From contig JBBQBQ010000153.1 of assembly GCA_038317685.1 (NCBI GenBank), positions 1 through 8,420 of the forward strand: 8,420 bases of DNA, in the 5' to 3' direction. The number at the start of each line of letters is the position of its first letter. Position 1 is the stretch's first letter. This document shows, piece after piece, positions 1 to 5,910 of this stretch. The position numbers were made by a program, and so were the translations under genes. Source of the DNA: JBBQBQ01 sp038317685 (GTDB lineage: Bacteria > Desulfobacterota > Desulfuromonadia > Desulfuromonadales > DDH964). The notes under the pieces were generated by a model, which saw only the letters and a list, made by a program, of their open reading frames with translations, was not told the origin of the DNA and made no database searches.

Positions 1-328
1 AGTGAGTGTCCACTCCGAGCGCCGAAAGGGCACTGAGCGCATACCGGAAGAGCCGTCGGCCGTGCCCCTCGCCGCGCCGGTCGGGAGCGACGATCAGGTT
101 GCCGATCCAGGCATGGCGCTGGTGGCGGCAGACCGTGACGAAGCCGATCGGAGCGGCGTCGCCGCCCCGCAGAACCAGGGCACTGTCGGCCAGTTGGTTT
201 CGGTAGAGCACCAGCTCGGGCGCCGGAACGCGCCACCCTTCGCGGTCGGCCCAGGACCGGAAAAGTTCCCAGTCAGCTGGCGTCGGGCTGCCGATCGGCT
301 CTGCGCCGGGCGCGTCTTCAGGCCGCAC
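1..328 (-). CDS. GNAT-family N-acetyltransferase (partial, C-terminus off the window)
   Basis: About 109 codons are visible, starting at a GTG (bases 328-326) and running off the left edge. The product contains the GNAT acetyl-CoA site: a strand reading AWIGNLIVAPD followed by RRGEGHGRRLF, which fits the family's R/Q-x-x-G-x-G/A pyrophosphate loop. The N-terminal half (DWELFRSWADREGWRVP, then LVLYRNQ and APIGFVTV) also fits a small single-domain acetyltransferase of roughly 140-160 residues. The GTG start is supported by GGAG at 339-336, seven bases upstream and inside the nifV coding region. The GTG overlaps the nifV end by 11 bp, so the two genes are probably translationally coupled and co-transcribed. 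No ATG is available in this frame near the start. The substrate cannot be read from the sequence; GNATs acetylate amines of small molecules, peptides or proteins using acetyl-CoA. NifV also consumes acetyl-CoA, but any functional link is speculation. Confidence 0.8.
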   Translation of the reverse strand, partial: MRPEDAPGAEPIGSPTPADWELFRSWADREGWRVPAPELVLYRNQLADSALVLRGGDAAPIGFVTVCRHQRHAWIGNLIVAPDRRGEGHGRRLFRYALSALSALGVDTH

Positions 329-1460
329 GGGTCTGCTCCGCCAGCAGGCCCAGCAGATCGCCGTCGCTTAAAGGGCGCTTCAGCTCCTGACTGCGGCGGC
401 GGACCCAACTCATGAAGGAGACCTCTTCCCCGGGGGTCAGCACGATATCGAGGGCGGCCAGCCGGTGACGCAAACCGTGGCTGCCGGAATGCTTGCCGAG
501 GACAAACTGCCGGTCAAGGCCGACCTCGGCCGGATCGAACCCTTCGTAGTTGCCGGGGTGCTTGAGCACCCCGTCGGCATGCAGGCCGGATTCAACCGCG
601 AAGACCCGCTCGCCGACGATTGCCTTCCACTCCGGAACCGGCCGGCAGCTGGCTCGGCCGACCAGCGTCGACAGCTCGACGAAGCGGCGGGTGTCGATCC
701 CGGGGTCGTTGCCGCAGGCGTGTTTGAGAGCCATGACCACTTCTTCCAGGGCCGCATTTCCGGCCCGTTCCCCCAGGCCGTTGACCGTGGTATTGACAAA
801 GCGTGCCCCGGCGCGCAGGCCGGCGATGGCGTTGGCCGTCGCCATGCCGAGGTCGTTATGGGTGTGGACCTCGAGGTCGAGGTCGGGAATCCGGGCGCGC
901 AAGGAGCTGATCTTGTCGAAGGTGGTGAACGGATCGAGAATCCCGAGGGTGTCGCAGAAACGAAAGCGCTCGGCGCCCATGCTGCGGGCGACCTCCAGCA
1001 GCTCGACCAGAAAGTCGGGATCGGCGCGGCTGGCGTCCTCGCCACCGACGGAGACATAGAGATTGTTCTGCTTGGCGAAACCGAGGGCAACCTTGAGCTG
1101 TTCCTTGACCCAGGCGCGGTCCTTGCGCAGCTTGTGGGTGATATGGATGTCGGAAACCGACAGGGAGATATCGACCGCCGTGACCCCGGCATCGAGCGAA
1201 GCCTGGATGTCACTGACGACCGCGCGGTTCCAGGTCAGCAGCCGGGCCTTCAGACCCAGGTCGACCAGGGCCTTGACCGAGGCCTGCTCTTCGGTCCCCA
1301 TCGCCGGGATGCCGCACTCGAGCTCCTGCACGCCGATGGCGTCGAGCATCCGCGCGATGGCGATTTTCTCGGCGAGGGAGAAGACCACCCCGGCGGTCTG
1401 TTCCCCGTCGCGCAGGGTGGTGTCGTCGATAATGATCCGGCGGTCGGCCAGGTTCTCCAT
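318..1460 (-). CDS. nifV: Homocitrate synthase NifV
   Basis: This 380-residue protein condenses acetyl-CoA with 2-oxoglutarate to give (R)-homocitrate, the organic ligand of the nitrogenase FeMo-cofactor. It belongs to the DRE-TIM metallolyase family (isopropylmalate/homocitrate synthases). The signature DDTTLRDGEQTAG lies at residues 12-24. HTHNDLGMATANA at 199-211 supplies the two metal-binding histidines (199, 201). NTTVNGLGERAGN (223-235) and the C-terminal SGLHADGVLKHP and FVLGKHSG segments are also typical. Length is normal for NifV (about 375-385) and lacks the long regulatory domain of LeuA. The ATG has a strong GGAGGTGAT (1471-1463) at good spacing. Placement divergent from nifEN, and not next to leucine genes, argues for NifV over LeuA or a lysine-pathway enzyme. 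Expression appears to be controlled by a sigma-54 promoter and a leader attenuator listed separately. A GNAT gene follows with an 11-bp overlap. Confidence 0.95.
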   Translation of the reverse strand: MENLADRRIIIDDTTLRDGEQTAGVVFSLAEKIAIARMLDAIGVQELECGIPAMGTEEQASVKALVDLGLKARLLTWNRAVVSDIQASLDAGVTAVDISLSVSDIHITHKLRKDRAWVKEQLKVALGFAKQNNLYVSVGGEDASRADPDFLVELLEVARSMGAERFRFCDTLGILDPFTTFDKISSLRARIPDLDLEVHTHNDLGMATANAIAGLRAGARFVNTTVNGLGERAGNAALEEVVMALKHACGNDPGIDTRRFVELSTLVGRASCRPVPEWKAIVGERVFAVESGLHADGVLKHPGNYEGFDPAEVGLDRQFVLGKHSGSHGLRHRLAALDIVLTPGEEVSFMSWVRRRSQELKRPLSDGDLLGLLAEQTRAA

Positions 1461-1478
1461 AAATCACCTCCGTTTCTG

Positions 1479-1515
1479 AAACAAAACGCCCCGGAACCAA
1501 AATGGTCCCGGGGCG
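1479..1515 (-). terminator. Intrinsic terminator in the nifV leader
   Basis: On the minus strand, CGCCCCGGGACC (1515-1504), loop ATTTT (1503-1499) and GGTTCCGGGGCG (1498-1487) form a continuous 12-bp stem with a single G-U pair. TTTTGTTT (1486-1479) follows directly. This is a textbook rho-independent terminator, but it lies upstream of the nifV Shine-Dalgarno by only seven bases rather than after a gene. No credible minus-strand gene lies upstream that it could end. It therefore most likely acts as a regulated attenuator for nifV. Read on the plus strand the hairpin has no T-run. Confidence 0.85.
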
Positions 1516-1549
1516 ACGTTGCCACGAGGGGCCGGCTGCAATGCCGGGC
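1507..1549 (-). promoter_or_regulatory. ANTAR-type dual hexaloop antiterminator RNA (nifV leader)
   Basis: Two tandem stem-loops precede the terminator on the minus strand. The first has stem CCGGC (1547-1543), hexaloop ATTGCA (1542-1537) and GCCGG (1536-1532), with a further G-C pair across a C-C mismatch. The second has CTCGTGGC (1528-1521), hexaloop AACGTC (1520-1515) and GCCCCGGG (1514-1507), eight positions with one U-C mismatch. Both loops are six bases long with A at position 1 and G at position 4. That is the recognition signature of ANTAR-domain antiterminators such as NasR and EutV. The 3' arm of the second hairpin (plus the last loop base) is the 5' arm of the terminator, so the two folds exclude one another. 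The linker is only about three bases. ANTAR-family control of nif genes (GnfR) is known in Geobacter. The hairpins are seen; the protein partner is inferred and not encoded here. Confidence 0.82.
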
Positions 1550-1579
1550 TGGGATACTCAAGTCTTCAGTTTGGTTGTC

Positions 1580-1595
1580 AGCAAAAGCCATGCCG
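1580..1595 (-). promoter_or_regulatory. Sigma-54 (-24/-12) promoter for nifV
   Basis: The minus-strand sequence CGGCATGGCTTTTGCT matches the RpoN consensus TGGCAC-N5-TTGCW closely. It has the required GG-N10-GC spacing, with GG at 1594-1593 and GC at 1582-1581. Transcription should begin near base 1569, giving a leader of about 109 nt that contains the whole antiterminator/terminator module. A second GG-N10-GC match a few bases upstream is weaker. Confidence 0.72.
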
Positions 1596-1746
1596 CCGCG
1601 CAGCCGCCCATAAATAAAGGGTATCCGGGTCCCTTCCGCGAAACTCTGCCGAAAAATGAGGCAGACTGCCCGAATTTCATCCCGAGGAGACCGGCGTCGC
1701 CGGCGGTTTTCCCCGATTCAGCCGTTTTTTCCGGAGCCACCGCCAC
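1596..1746. promoter_or_regulatory. Shared upstream region between divergent sigma-54 promoters
   Basis: These roughly 150 bp separate the two divergent -24/-12 elements and hold no credible gene. They are the natural place for enhancer-binding-protein sites serving nifV and nifEN. No clear NifA site (TGT-N10-ACA) is visible. One inverted repeat, CTGCC (1646-1650) and GGCAG (1660-1664) with nine bases between, is a candidate activator site. A short CCGGC-GTC-GCCGG hairpin near 1690-1705 is followed by CGGTTTT and might be a weak plus-strand terminator. Both are tentative. Confidence 0.4.
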
Positions 1747-1762
1747 TGGCGAGACTTTTGCA
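1747..1762 (+). promoter_or_regulatory. Sigma-54 (-24/-12) promoter for nifEN
   Basis: TGGCGAGACTTTTGCA fits TGGCAC-N5-TTGCW with exact GG-N10-GC spacing (GG 1748-1749, GC 1760-1761). The predicted start is near 1773, leaving a leader of about 73 nt before the nifE ATG. Unlike the nifV leader, this one shows no terminator with a T-run and no AxxGxx hexaloop pair. Confidence 0.78.
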
Positions 1763-1845
1763 CTGAGAGCAAGCGATGGTTCCTTCTCAACGGCGCGACG
1801 GAACGGCAACAGTGCCCAAACGCACGACCGTGAAAGGAGCGCCCC

Positions 1846-3198
1846 ATGGGATCAAAGCCGAAAATCCGCGAACTGCTCGTCGAGAACGCCTGTACCCACA
1901 GCCCCACCAAAAAAAGCGCCTGCAACGCCCCGACCCCGGGAGCGACCACCGGCGGCTGCGCCTTCGAAGGGGCGCAGATTTCCCTCTTCCCCTACGCCGA
2001 CGCCGCTCACCTGGTGCACGGCCCCCTGACTTGCCTCGGCGCCTCCTGGGAAACCCGCGCCAGTAAAACCAGCTGGAGCGGGCGCGACCTGACCCGGATG
2101 GGCTTCACCACCGCCCTTTCCAATCACGATGTGGTCTTCGGCAGCGAGGAAAAGCTCGCCGGCGCCATCAGCTACCTGGTCGAGCACTATGCCCCGCAGG
2201 CAGTCTTCGTCTACGCCACCTGTGTCACCGCCCTGATCGGCGACGACCTCGATGCGATCTGCCGGCAGGCCGCCGAGCGGCACGGCCTGCCGGTCGTCCC
2301 GGTCCATGCCGCCGGCTTTGTCGCCGGCAAGAATCTTGGCAGCCGCCTCGGCGGCGAAGCGGTCCTCACCCACCTGATCGGGACCCTGGAGCCGACGGAT
2401 ACGACCCCCTTCGACATCAACCTGATCGGTGAATACAACGTCACCGGCGACATGTGGCAATATTCGCCCCTGCTGACAGAGCTCGGCGTCCGCATCCTTT
2501 CGACCTTGAGCGGCGACGGCCGGGTGGCGCAGATCCGCACCGCCCACCGGGCCCGGCTCAACGTGCTGGTCTGCTCCAAGTCGCTGGTCTCGCTGACCCG
2601 CAAGCTGGAAGAGCGCTACGGCATCCCGTCGATCTCGGTCTCCTTCTACGGCAAGCGCGACACCAGCAACGGGCTGCTGGCCATCGCTCAAGCCCTGGGC
2701 GATGCTGGCCTGATCGAGCGGACCCGGGCCTTGATCGTCCGCGAGGAGGCGGCGCTGGAGGAAGGTCTGGCCCCCTACCGGACCCTTTTCCACGGCAAGA
2801 AGGCGGTCCTGAACACCGGCGGCAACAAGGCCTGGTCGATCGCCTCGGCGCTGCAGGACCTGGGGATCGAAGTGGTCGCCACCGCCGTCGGCAAATCGAC
2901 GGAGGCCGATCGCGAGAAAGCCCGCGAATACCTTGGTCCCAACGGGGTGCTGATGACCAAGCCGGGGCAGGAACAGGCGAAGATCATCGACGAAAGCGGC
3001 GCCCACCTGCTGCTGGCCGGCGGCCGCAGCCTCTATACGGCGATCAAAAAGGGGATCGCCTTCGCCGATGTCAACCAGGAGAAAAAGAACAGCTACGGCG
3101 GCTACCAGGGGCTGCTCAACCTGGCGGAAGACCTGAAAAACGCGCTGGACAATCCGGTCTTTAGAAACGTCGCACGGAGGGCGCCATGGGAGAAGTGA
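1846..3198 (+). CDS. nifE: Nitrogenase FeMo-cofactor scaffold subunit NifE
   Basis: This 450-residue protein is the alpha-like subunit of the NifEN scaffold, on which the NifB-derived iron-sulfur precursor gains molybdenum and homocitrate. It resembles NifD throughout. Cys38 (in TTGGCAF), Cys63 (in HGPLTCLGASW) and Cys126 (in FVYATCVTALIGDDL) match the three NifE cysteines that bind the interface [4Fe-4S] cluster. Cys243 (in NVLVCSKSL) matches the cofactor-ligand cysteine position of NifD. In the region aligned to the NifD cofactor histidine the protein reads FADVNQEK, with Asn as in NifE, supporting NifE over NifD. The N-terminus includes the NifE-type segment ACTHSPTKKSACNAPTPGA. The ATG is preceded by AAAGGAG (1833-1839). 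nifN begins before the nifE stop, so the pair is translationally coupled. A sigma-54 promoter lies upstream. Confidence 0.96.
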   Translation: MGSKPKIRELLVENACTHSPTKKSACNAPTPGATTGGCAFEGAQISLFPYADAAHLVHGPLTCLGASWETRASKTSWSGRDLTRMGFTTALSNHDVVFGSEEKLAGAISYLVEHYAPQAVFVYATCVTALIGDDLDAICRQAAERHGLPVVPVHAAGFVAGKNLGSRLGGEAVLTHLIGTLEPTDTTPFDINLIGEYNVTGDMWQYSPLLTELGVRILSTLSGDGRVAQIRTAHRARLNVLVCSKSLVSLTRKLEERYGIPSISVSFYGKRDTSNGLLAIAQALGDAGLIERTRALIVREEAALEEGLAPYRTLFHGKKAVLNTGGNKAWSIASALQDLGIEVVATAVGKSTEADREKAREYLGPNGVLMTKPGQEQAKIIDESGAHLLLAGGRSLYTAIKKGIAFADVNQEKKNSYGGYQGLLNLAEDLKNALDNPVFRNVARRAPWEK

Positions 3199-4469
3199 AC
3201 CGCAAGCCGTTGAAACCGCTGCAGGTCAACCCGATTCGCCTCACCCAGCCGATGGGGGCGACCCTGGCCTTCCTCGGCATCGACCGCTGCATGCCGTTGA
3301 TGCACGGTGCCCAGGGGTGCACCTCCTTTGCCAAGGTCTTCTTCACCCGGCACTTCTGCGAGCCGATCGCCATCCAGACCACTGCGGTCACCGATGTCAC
3401 CGCGATTCTCGACGGCGGCGACTACAACATCGTCGAGGCGGTGAAGAACGTGACCGGCAAAGTCGGGCCCGCGCTGATCGGCCTCTACACCACCGGGCTG
3501 ACCGAAACCAAGGGTGATGACATCCGGGGGGTTGCCGCCAAGGTCAATGACCCCCTGGTGTGGGTCAACACCCCCGACTTCGAGGGCGGGCTGGAGAGCG
3601 GCTGGGCCCTGGCGACCCGGGCGCTCATCGAGCAGTTGACCGCCGCCAGCGAAACCGTCAACCACCGCAAGGTGGTGCTGCTGCCCCAGGTCTCGCTGCA
3701 GCCGATCGAGGTGGAGAAGATCAAGCAGCTGATTGCCGGTTTTGGTTTCGAGGCACTGGCTCTCCCCGACCTCTCCACCAGCCTCGACGGCCACCTCGGC
3801 GAGAAGCAGAGCGCCCTCTCCAGCGGCGGGATCAGCGTCGAAGAGGTCACCTCCCTGGCGGATGCCGGCCTGGTGATCAGCGTCGGTACCTCGATGCTCG
3901 GCTGCGCCCGGGCTCTGCAAGCCAAAAACCCGGCGATGCGCCATCTCCATTTTCCCTTGCTGCAGGGGTTGGAGGCGACCGACCTGCTGATCCAGGGGCT
4001 CCTAACCGAAACCGGCCTGGAGCAGCCGCCGGCGGAGATCGCACGCTGGCGCCTGCGGCTGCAGGACGCCATGCTCGACTGCCACTTCGCCCTCGGCCGG
4101 ACCCGGATCTGTGTGACCGGTGAACCGGACTTTCTGGCTGGAACCTGCCGGCTGCTGAGCGAAGCCGGGGCCAGGGTCACAGTCGCCATCGCCACTGTCG
4201 ACTCGTCGCAGCTGGAGGAGATCAAGGCCGACCAGGTGATGGTCGGTGATCTTGAGGATGCTGAGGAGCTGCGGGACCGGTACGACCTGATCATCGGGAA
4301 TGCCCACGTCGAGGCTTTGGCCCACCGTTATCACAAGGGGCTGGTGGTGCGCGGCTTCCCCGATTGGGAGACGCTCGGCAATCAGCTCAAAAACGACGTG
4401 CTCTATGAAGGGAGCAGCTACTTCCTCTTCGAGGTGGCTAATGCGGCGGAGCAGATGCGAAAAAACTAA
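3186..4469 (+). CDS. nifN: Nitrogenase FeMo-cofactor scaffold subunit NifN
   Basis: This 427-residue beta-like subunit pairs with NifE in the cytoplasmic NifEN tetramer. The N-terminal segment NPIRLTQPMGATLAFLGI, then HGAQGCTSFAKVFFTRHF with Cys45, is typical of NifN; that Cys is the single NifN ligand to the interface cluster. A further signature, LYTTGLTETKGDD, lies at residues 100-112, followed by VWVNTPDFEGGLESGW. Length is normal for NifN (about 420-460) and shorter than NifK. The ATG overlaps the nifE 3' end by 13 bp and has GGAGGG at 3176-3181. In some related bacteria nifE and nifN are fused; here they are separate but coupled. The gene ends with TAA at 4467-4469, and the next gene begins 122 bp later on the same strand. 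Confidence 0.95.
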   Translation: MGEVNRKPLKPLQVNPIRLTQPMGATLAFLGIDRCMPLMHGAQGCTSFAKVFFTRHFCEPIAIQTTAVTDVTAILDGGDYNIVEAVKNVTGKVGPALIGLYTTGLTETKGDDIRGVAAKVNDPLVWVNTPDFEGGLESGWALATRALIEQLTAASETVNHRKVVLLPQVSLQPIEVEKIKQLIAGFGFEALALPDLSTSLDGHLGEKQSALSSGGISVEEVTSLADAGLVISVGTSMLGCARALQAKNPAMRHLHFPLLQGLEATDLLIQGLLTETGLEQPPAEIARWRLRLQDAMLDCHFALGRTRICVTGEPDFLAGTCRLLSEAGARVTVAIATVDSSQLEEIKADQVMVGDLEDAEELRDRYDLIIGNAHVEALAHRYHKGLVVRGFPDWETLGNQLKNDVLYEGSSYFLFEVANAAEQMRKN

Positions 4470-4591
4470 CGGCAAGCCCCCCCCGACAGCGGGGCCCGGA
4501 GACGCTGAACGGCGCAGTCGCCGGTCCTTCTCCCGGTTCCTCAGCTTCTCGAGCGACCATAATAAACGGGCGCTCAGTCTGGATTTGAGCC
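4470..4591 (+). promoter_or_regulatory. nifN to nifU-nifQ spacer with two small hairpins
   Basis: The 122-bp spacer has a run of eight C (4477-4484). It has a hairpin CCCC (4481-4484), GACAGC, GGGG (4491-4494), and a second hairpin CGGCG (4510-4514), CAGT, CGCCG (4519-4523). Neither is followed by a T-run, so readthrough from nifEN is expected. No GG-N10-GC sigma-54 element was found here. The paired hairpins might stabilise the upstream mRNA or tune expression of the fusion gene; this is unproven. Confidence 0.4.
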
Positions 4592-5611
4592 ATGAATCTT
4601 TACACCGACACGATTCGCAAGTGGGCCGCCGATGAGCGCCGGGTCGGGACCCTTGCCGATGCCGACGGCACCGGCGAAGTCGGCCTCGGCGAGGGCGAGG
4701 CCGGCAAACGCCTGGCGATCCGTATGGCCCTGCGGGTTCGCGACGACCACATCGAGACCGTGCGCTTCCAGGTCTTCGGCTGCGGTTTTACCATTGCCGC
4801 CTGCGCCGCGGCGGCGGAACTGTCCGAAGGCCACAGCTTGTCCGAGGCCAGCCGGATCGTCCCGTCCTGGGTCGACGCCGTCCTCGACGGCCTGCCGCCG
4901 GAGCGCGACTACTGCGCCGAGCTGGCGGTCGAGGCACTGCAGGCGGCGATCGCCAGCGCCCGGATCGACCGCCGTCCGGTGGCAGCCACCCTCAGGGTCA
5001 ATGAGGACCATCTGCCGCGGGTCACCGCTGCCAATCCACTTTACCGCCTGCTGATCGACAGCCCCGCCCCATCCGGTGCCCCACCGAAGGACCGACACCT
5101 GTTCGCCTGCCTGCTGGCCGTCGCGGCCAGCGAATCGCCGGCACCTGCCGACTGCCTCGGGTTGAGCGCCGGGGATCTGACCGACCTCCTGCACTGCTAT
5201 TTCCCCGCGGTCACCGCCGTTCACCTCCAATCATTCCGCGAGCCGGCAGCGACTCCATCGCCGCCGCTCAATCCCGACCTCCTGAAGCTGCTGTTTAGTT
5301 ACCTCCCCCGGCGTGGCGACGGCTCGACCTCGCTGGCCGCACTCTGTCTGGTGCGAATTTTGACCGCCCGCTCCGCTCTGCCCGGTCACCTGTGGCGTGC
5401 CATGGGCCTGTTCGAGCGCCAGGAACTGACGGGTGCCATCTGCCGTCACCTCCCGGCCCTGGCTGAAGTCAACAGCCAAGGGATGCGCTGGAAGCGGTTT
5501 TTCTTCAAGCAGCTGTGCGAACGGCAAGGGGGGACCCTGTGCAAGACACCGGACTGCGGGGTGTGCAGCGATTATGCGAGGTGTTTTGAGCAGGGCGAAG
5601 GGGGCGGGTGA
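4592..5611 (+). CDS. nifQ: IscU/NifU-like scaffold domain fused to molybdenum donor NifQ
   Basis: This 339-residue protein has two recognisable halves. Residues 1-125 match the IscU-like N-terminal domain of NifU: RRVGTLADADGTGEVG, then RFQVFGCGFTIAACAAAAEL (Cys64), then VDAVLDGLPPERDYCAELAVEALQAAI (Cys108). Residues about 165-335 match NifQ, including HLWRAMGLFERQEL, RWKRFFFKQLCERQG and the C-x4-C-x2-C-x5-C cluster motif (Cys317, 322, 325, 331). NifQ carries a Mo-Fe-S cluster and supplies molybdenum for FeMo-cofactor assembly on NifEN. In the NifU half the first scaffold Cys and the conserved Asp (positions 35 and 37 in NifU) are Gly35 and Ala37, so the site is not a normal assembly site. 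The NifU middle [2Fe-2S] and C-terminal Nfu domains are absent. An in-frame stop just upstream of the ATG fixes the earliest start. The Shine-Dalgarno is weak (GGA in TGGATTTGAG). The reading frame is open across the domain junction, so the fusion does not depend on a frameshift call. Confidence 0.9.
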   Translation: MNLYTDTIRKWAADERRVGTLADADGTGEVGLGEGEAGKRLAIRMALRVRDDHIETVRFQVFGCGFTIAACAAAAELSEGHSLSEASRIVPSWVDAVLDGLPPERDYCAELAVEALQAAIASARIDRRPVAATLRVNEDHLPRVTAANPLYRLLIDSPAPSGAPPKDRHLFACLLAVAASESPAPADCLGLSAGDLTDLLHCYFPAVTAVHLQSFREPAATPSPPLNPDLLKLLFSYLPRRGDGSTSLAALCLVRILTARSALPGHLWRAMGLFERQELTGAICRHLPALAEVNSQGMRWKRFFFKQLCERQGGTLCKTPDCGVCSDYARCFEQGEGGG

Positions 5612-5708
5612 AGAAAGCCGAGGACGGCGGGGAGAAAGAAGCAACGATCTGAATCGCTTTGGCGAGTGTCCCGTGCGGTTCGTTCACCGCAGGAATTCTG
5701 AGAGCTTT

Positions 5709-5790
5709 CGGTTCCTGGCAAGGCGCGGCGACGCAGGCCTAGCAGGGCCTAAGACGAGGAGCCGCAACCCGGCCAGGGGCCAACAGAACC
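5709..5790. repeat. Long imperfect palindrome (REP-like intergenic element)
   Basis: Nested inverted repeats fold this stretch into one long imperfect hairpin. From outside in, GTTC at 5711-5714 pairs with GAAC at 5786-5789 (with a bulge). CCTGGC (5714-5719) pairs with GCCAGG (5772-5777), GCGGC (5724-5729 region) with GCCGC (5761-5765), and AGGCC (5735-5739) with GGCCT (5746-5750). There is no T-run after it. It lies about 100 bp after the nifU-nifQ stop and may end or stabilise that mRNA, or be a dispersed genomic repeat. One window cannot show whether it occurs elsewhere. Confidence 0.5.
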
Positions 5791-5860
5791 AGAATGGCAA
5801 GGAAACAATTAACCGCATGTGACACCTAGGTTTCAAGGGGTTGTGCGGCTGGTTCTTTTC
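5785..5860 (+). terminator. Possible terminator: nested inverted repeat followed by T-run
   Basis: AGAACCAG (5785-5792) is perfectly complementary to CTGGTTCT (5849-5856), and CCGCA (5813-5817) to TGCGG (5844-5848). The two right arms are contiguous and run into TTTTC. The left arms are separated by a 20-base bulge and the inner loop is 26 bases, so this is not a compact classical terminator. It is the best plus-strand candidate for ending the nifEN-nifU/nifQ transcript. Confidence 0.35.
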
Positions 5861-5868
5861 GGTATTCT
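5841..5868 (+). promoter_or_regulatory. Weak sigma-70-like promoter candidate
   Basis: TTGTGC (5841-5846) and TATTCT (5863-5868) are spaced 16 bases apart and resemble -35 and -10 boxes with three and four matches. They lie about 90 bp before the start of the ferredoxin-like gene. No sigma-54 element was found in this gap, so a separate housekeeping-type promoter is reasonable but weakly supported. Confidence 0.25.
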
Positions 5869-5884
5869 TGGGGTCAGATCGATC

Positions 5885-5910
5885 ACGCGGGCGAACGGGT
5901 TCGGTCGCGT
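5885..5910. promoter_or_regulatory. 26-bp dyad, possible operator
   Basis: ACGCG (5885-5889) is the inverse of CGCGT (5906-5910), and CGAAC (5892-5896) is the inverse of GTTCG (5899-5903). They are symmetrically spaced around a GG centre, so 10 of 13 positions are dyad-symmetric. The two-base centre is too small for an RNA loop without opening pairs, so a dimeric DNA-binding protein is the likelier reader. It sits just downstream of the candidate -10 box and about 50 bp before the next gene. Confidence 0.4.

Noticed and set aside
1590..1605. Second minus-strand GG-N10-GC match upstream of nifV
   Set aside because: It fits the invariant spacing but not the flanking -24 and -12 bases; the overlapping match at 1580-1595 is much better.
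465..1613. Long plus-strand open frame opposite nifV
   Set aside because: It is antisense to a clear nifV with conserved catalytic motifs, shows no recognisable domain and arises from high GC codon use.
1558..1809. Minus-strand frame of 83 codons with a hydrophobic C-terminus
   Set aside because: It runs across both sigma-54 promoters, has no homology I recognise and ends inside the nifV leader; the region is better explained as regulatory.
1805..1825. GGC-AACAGT-GCC and GTGC-CCAAAC-GCAC hairpins in the nifE leader as a second ANTAR target
   Set aside because: The loops lack A1/G4 together, the two stems overlap, and no terminator with a T-run follows before nifE.
5433..5822. Plus-strand frame overlapping the end of nifU-nifQ and running into the gap
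   Set aside because: It is out of frame with the conserved NifQ motif, arginine- and serine-rich by composition, and crosses the palindromic element.
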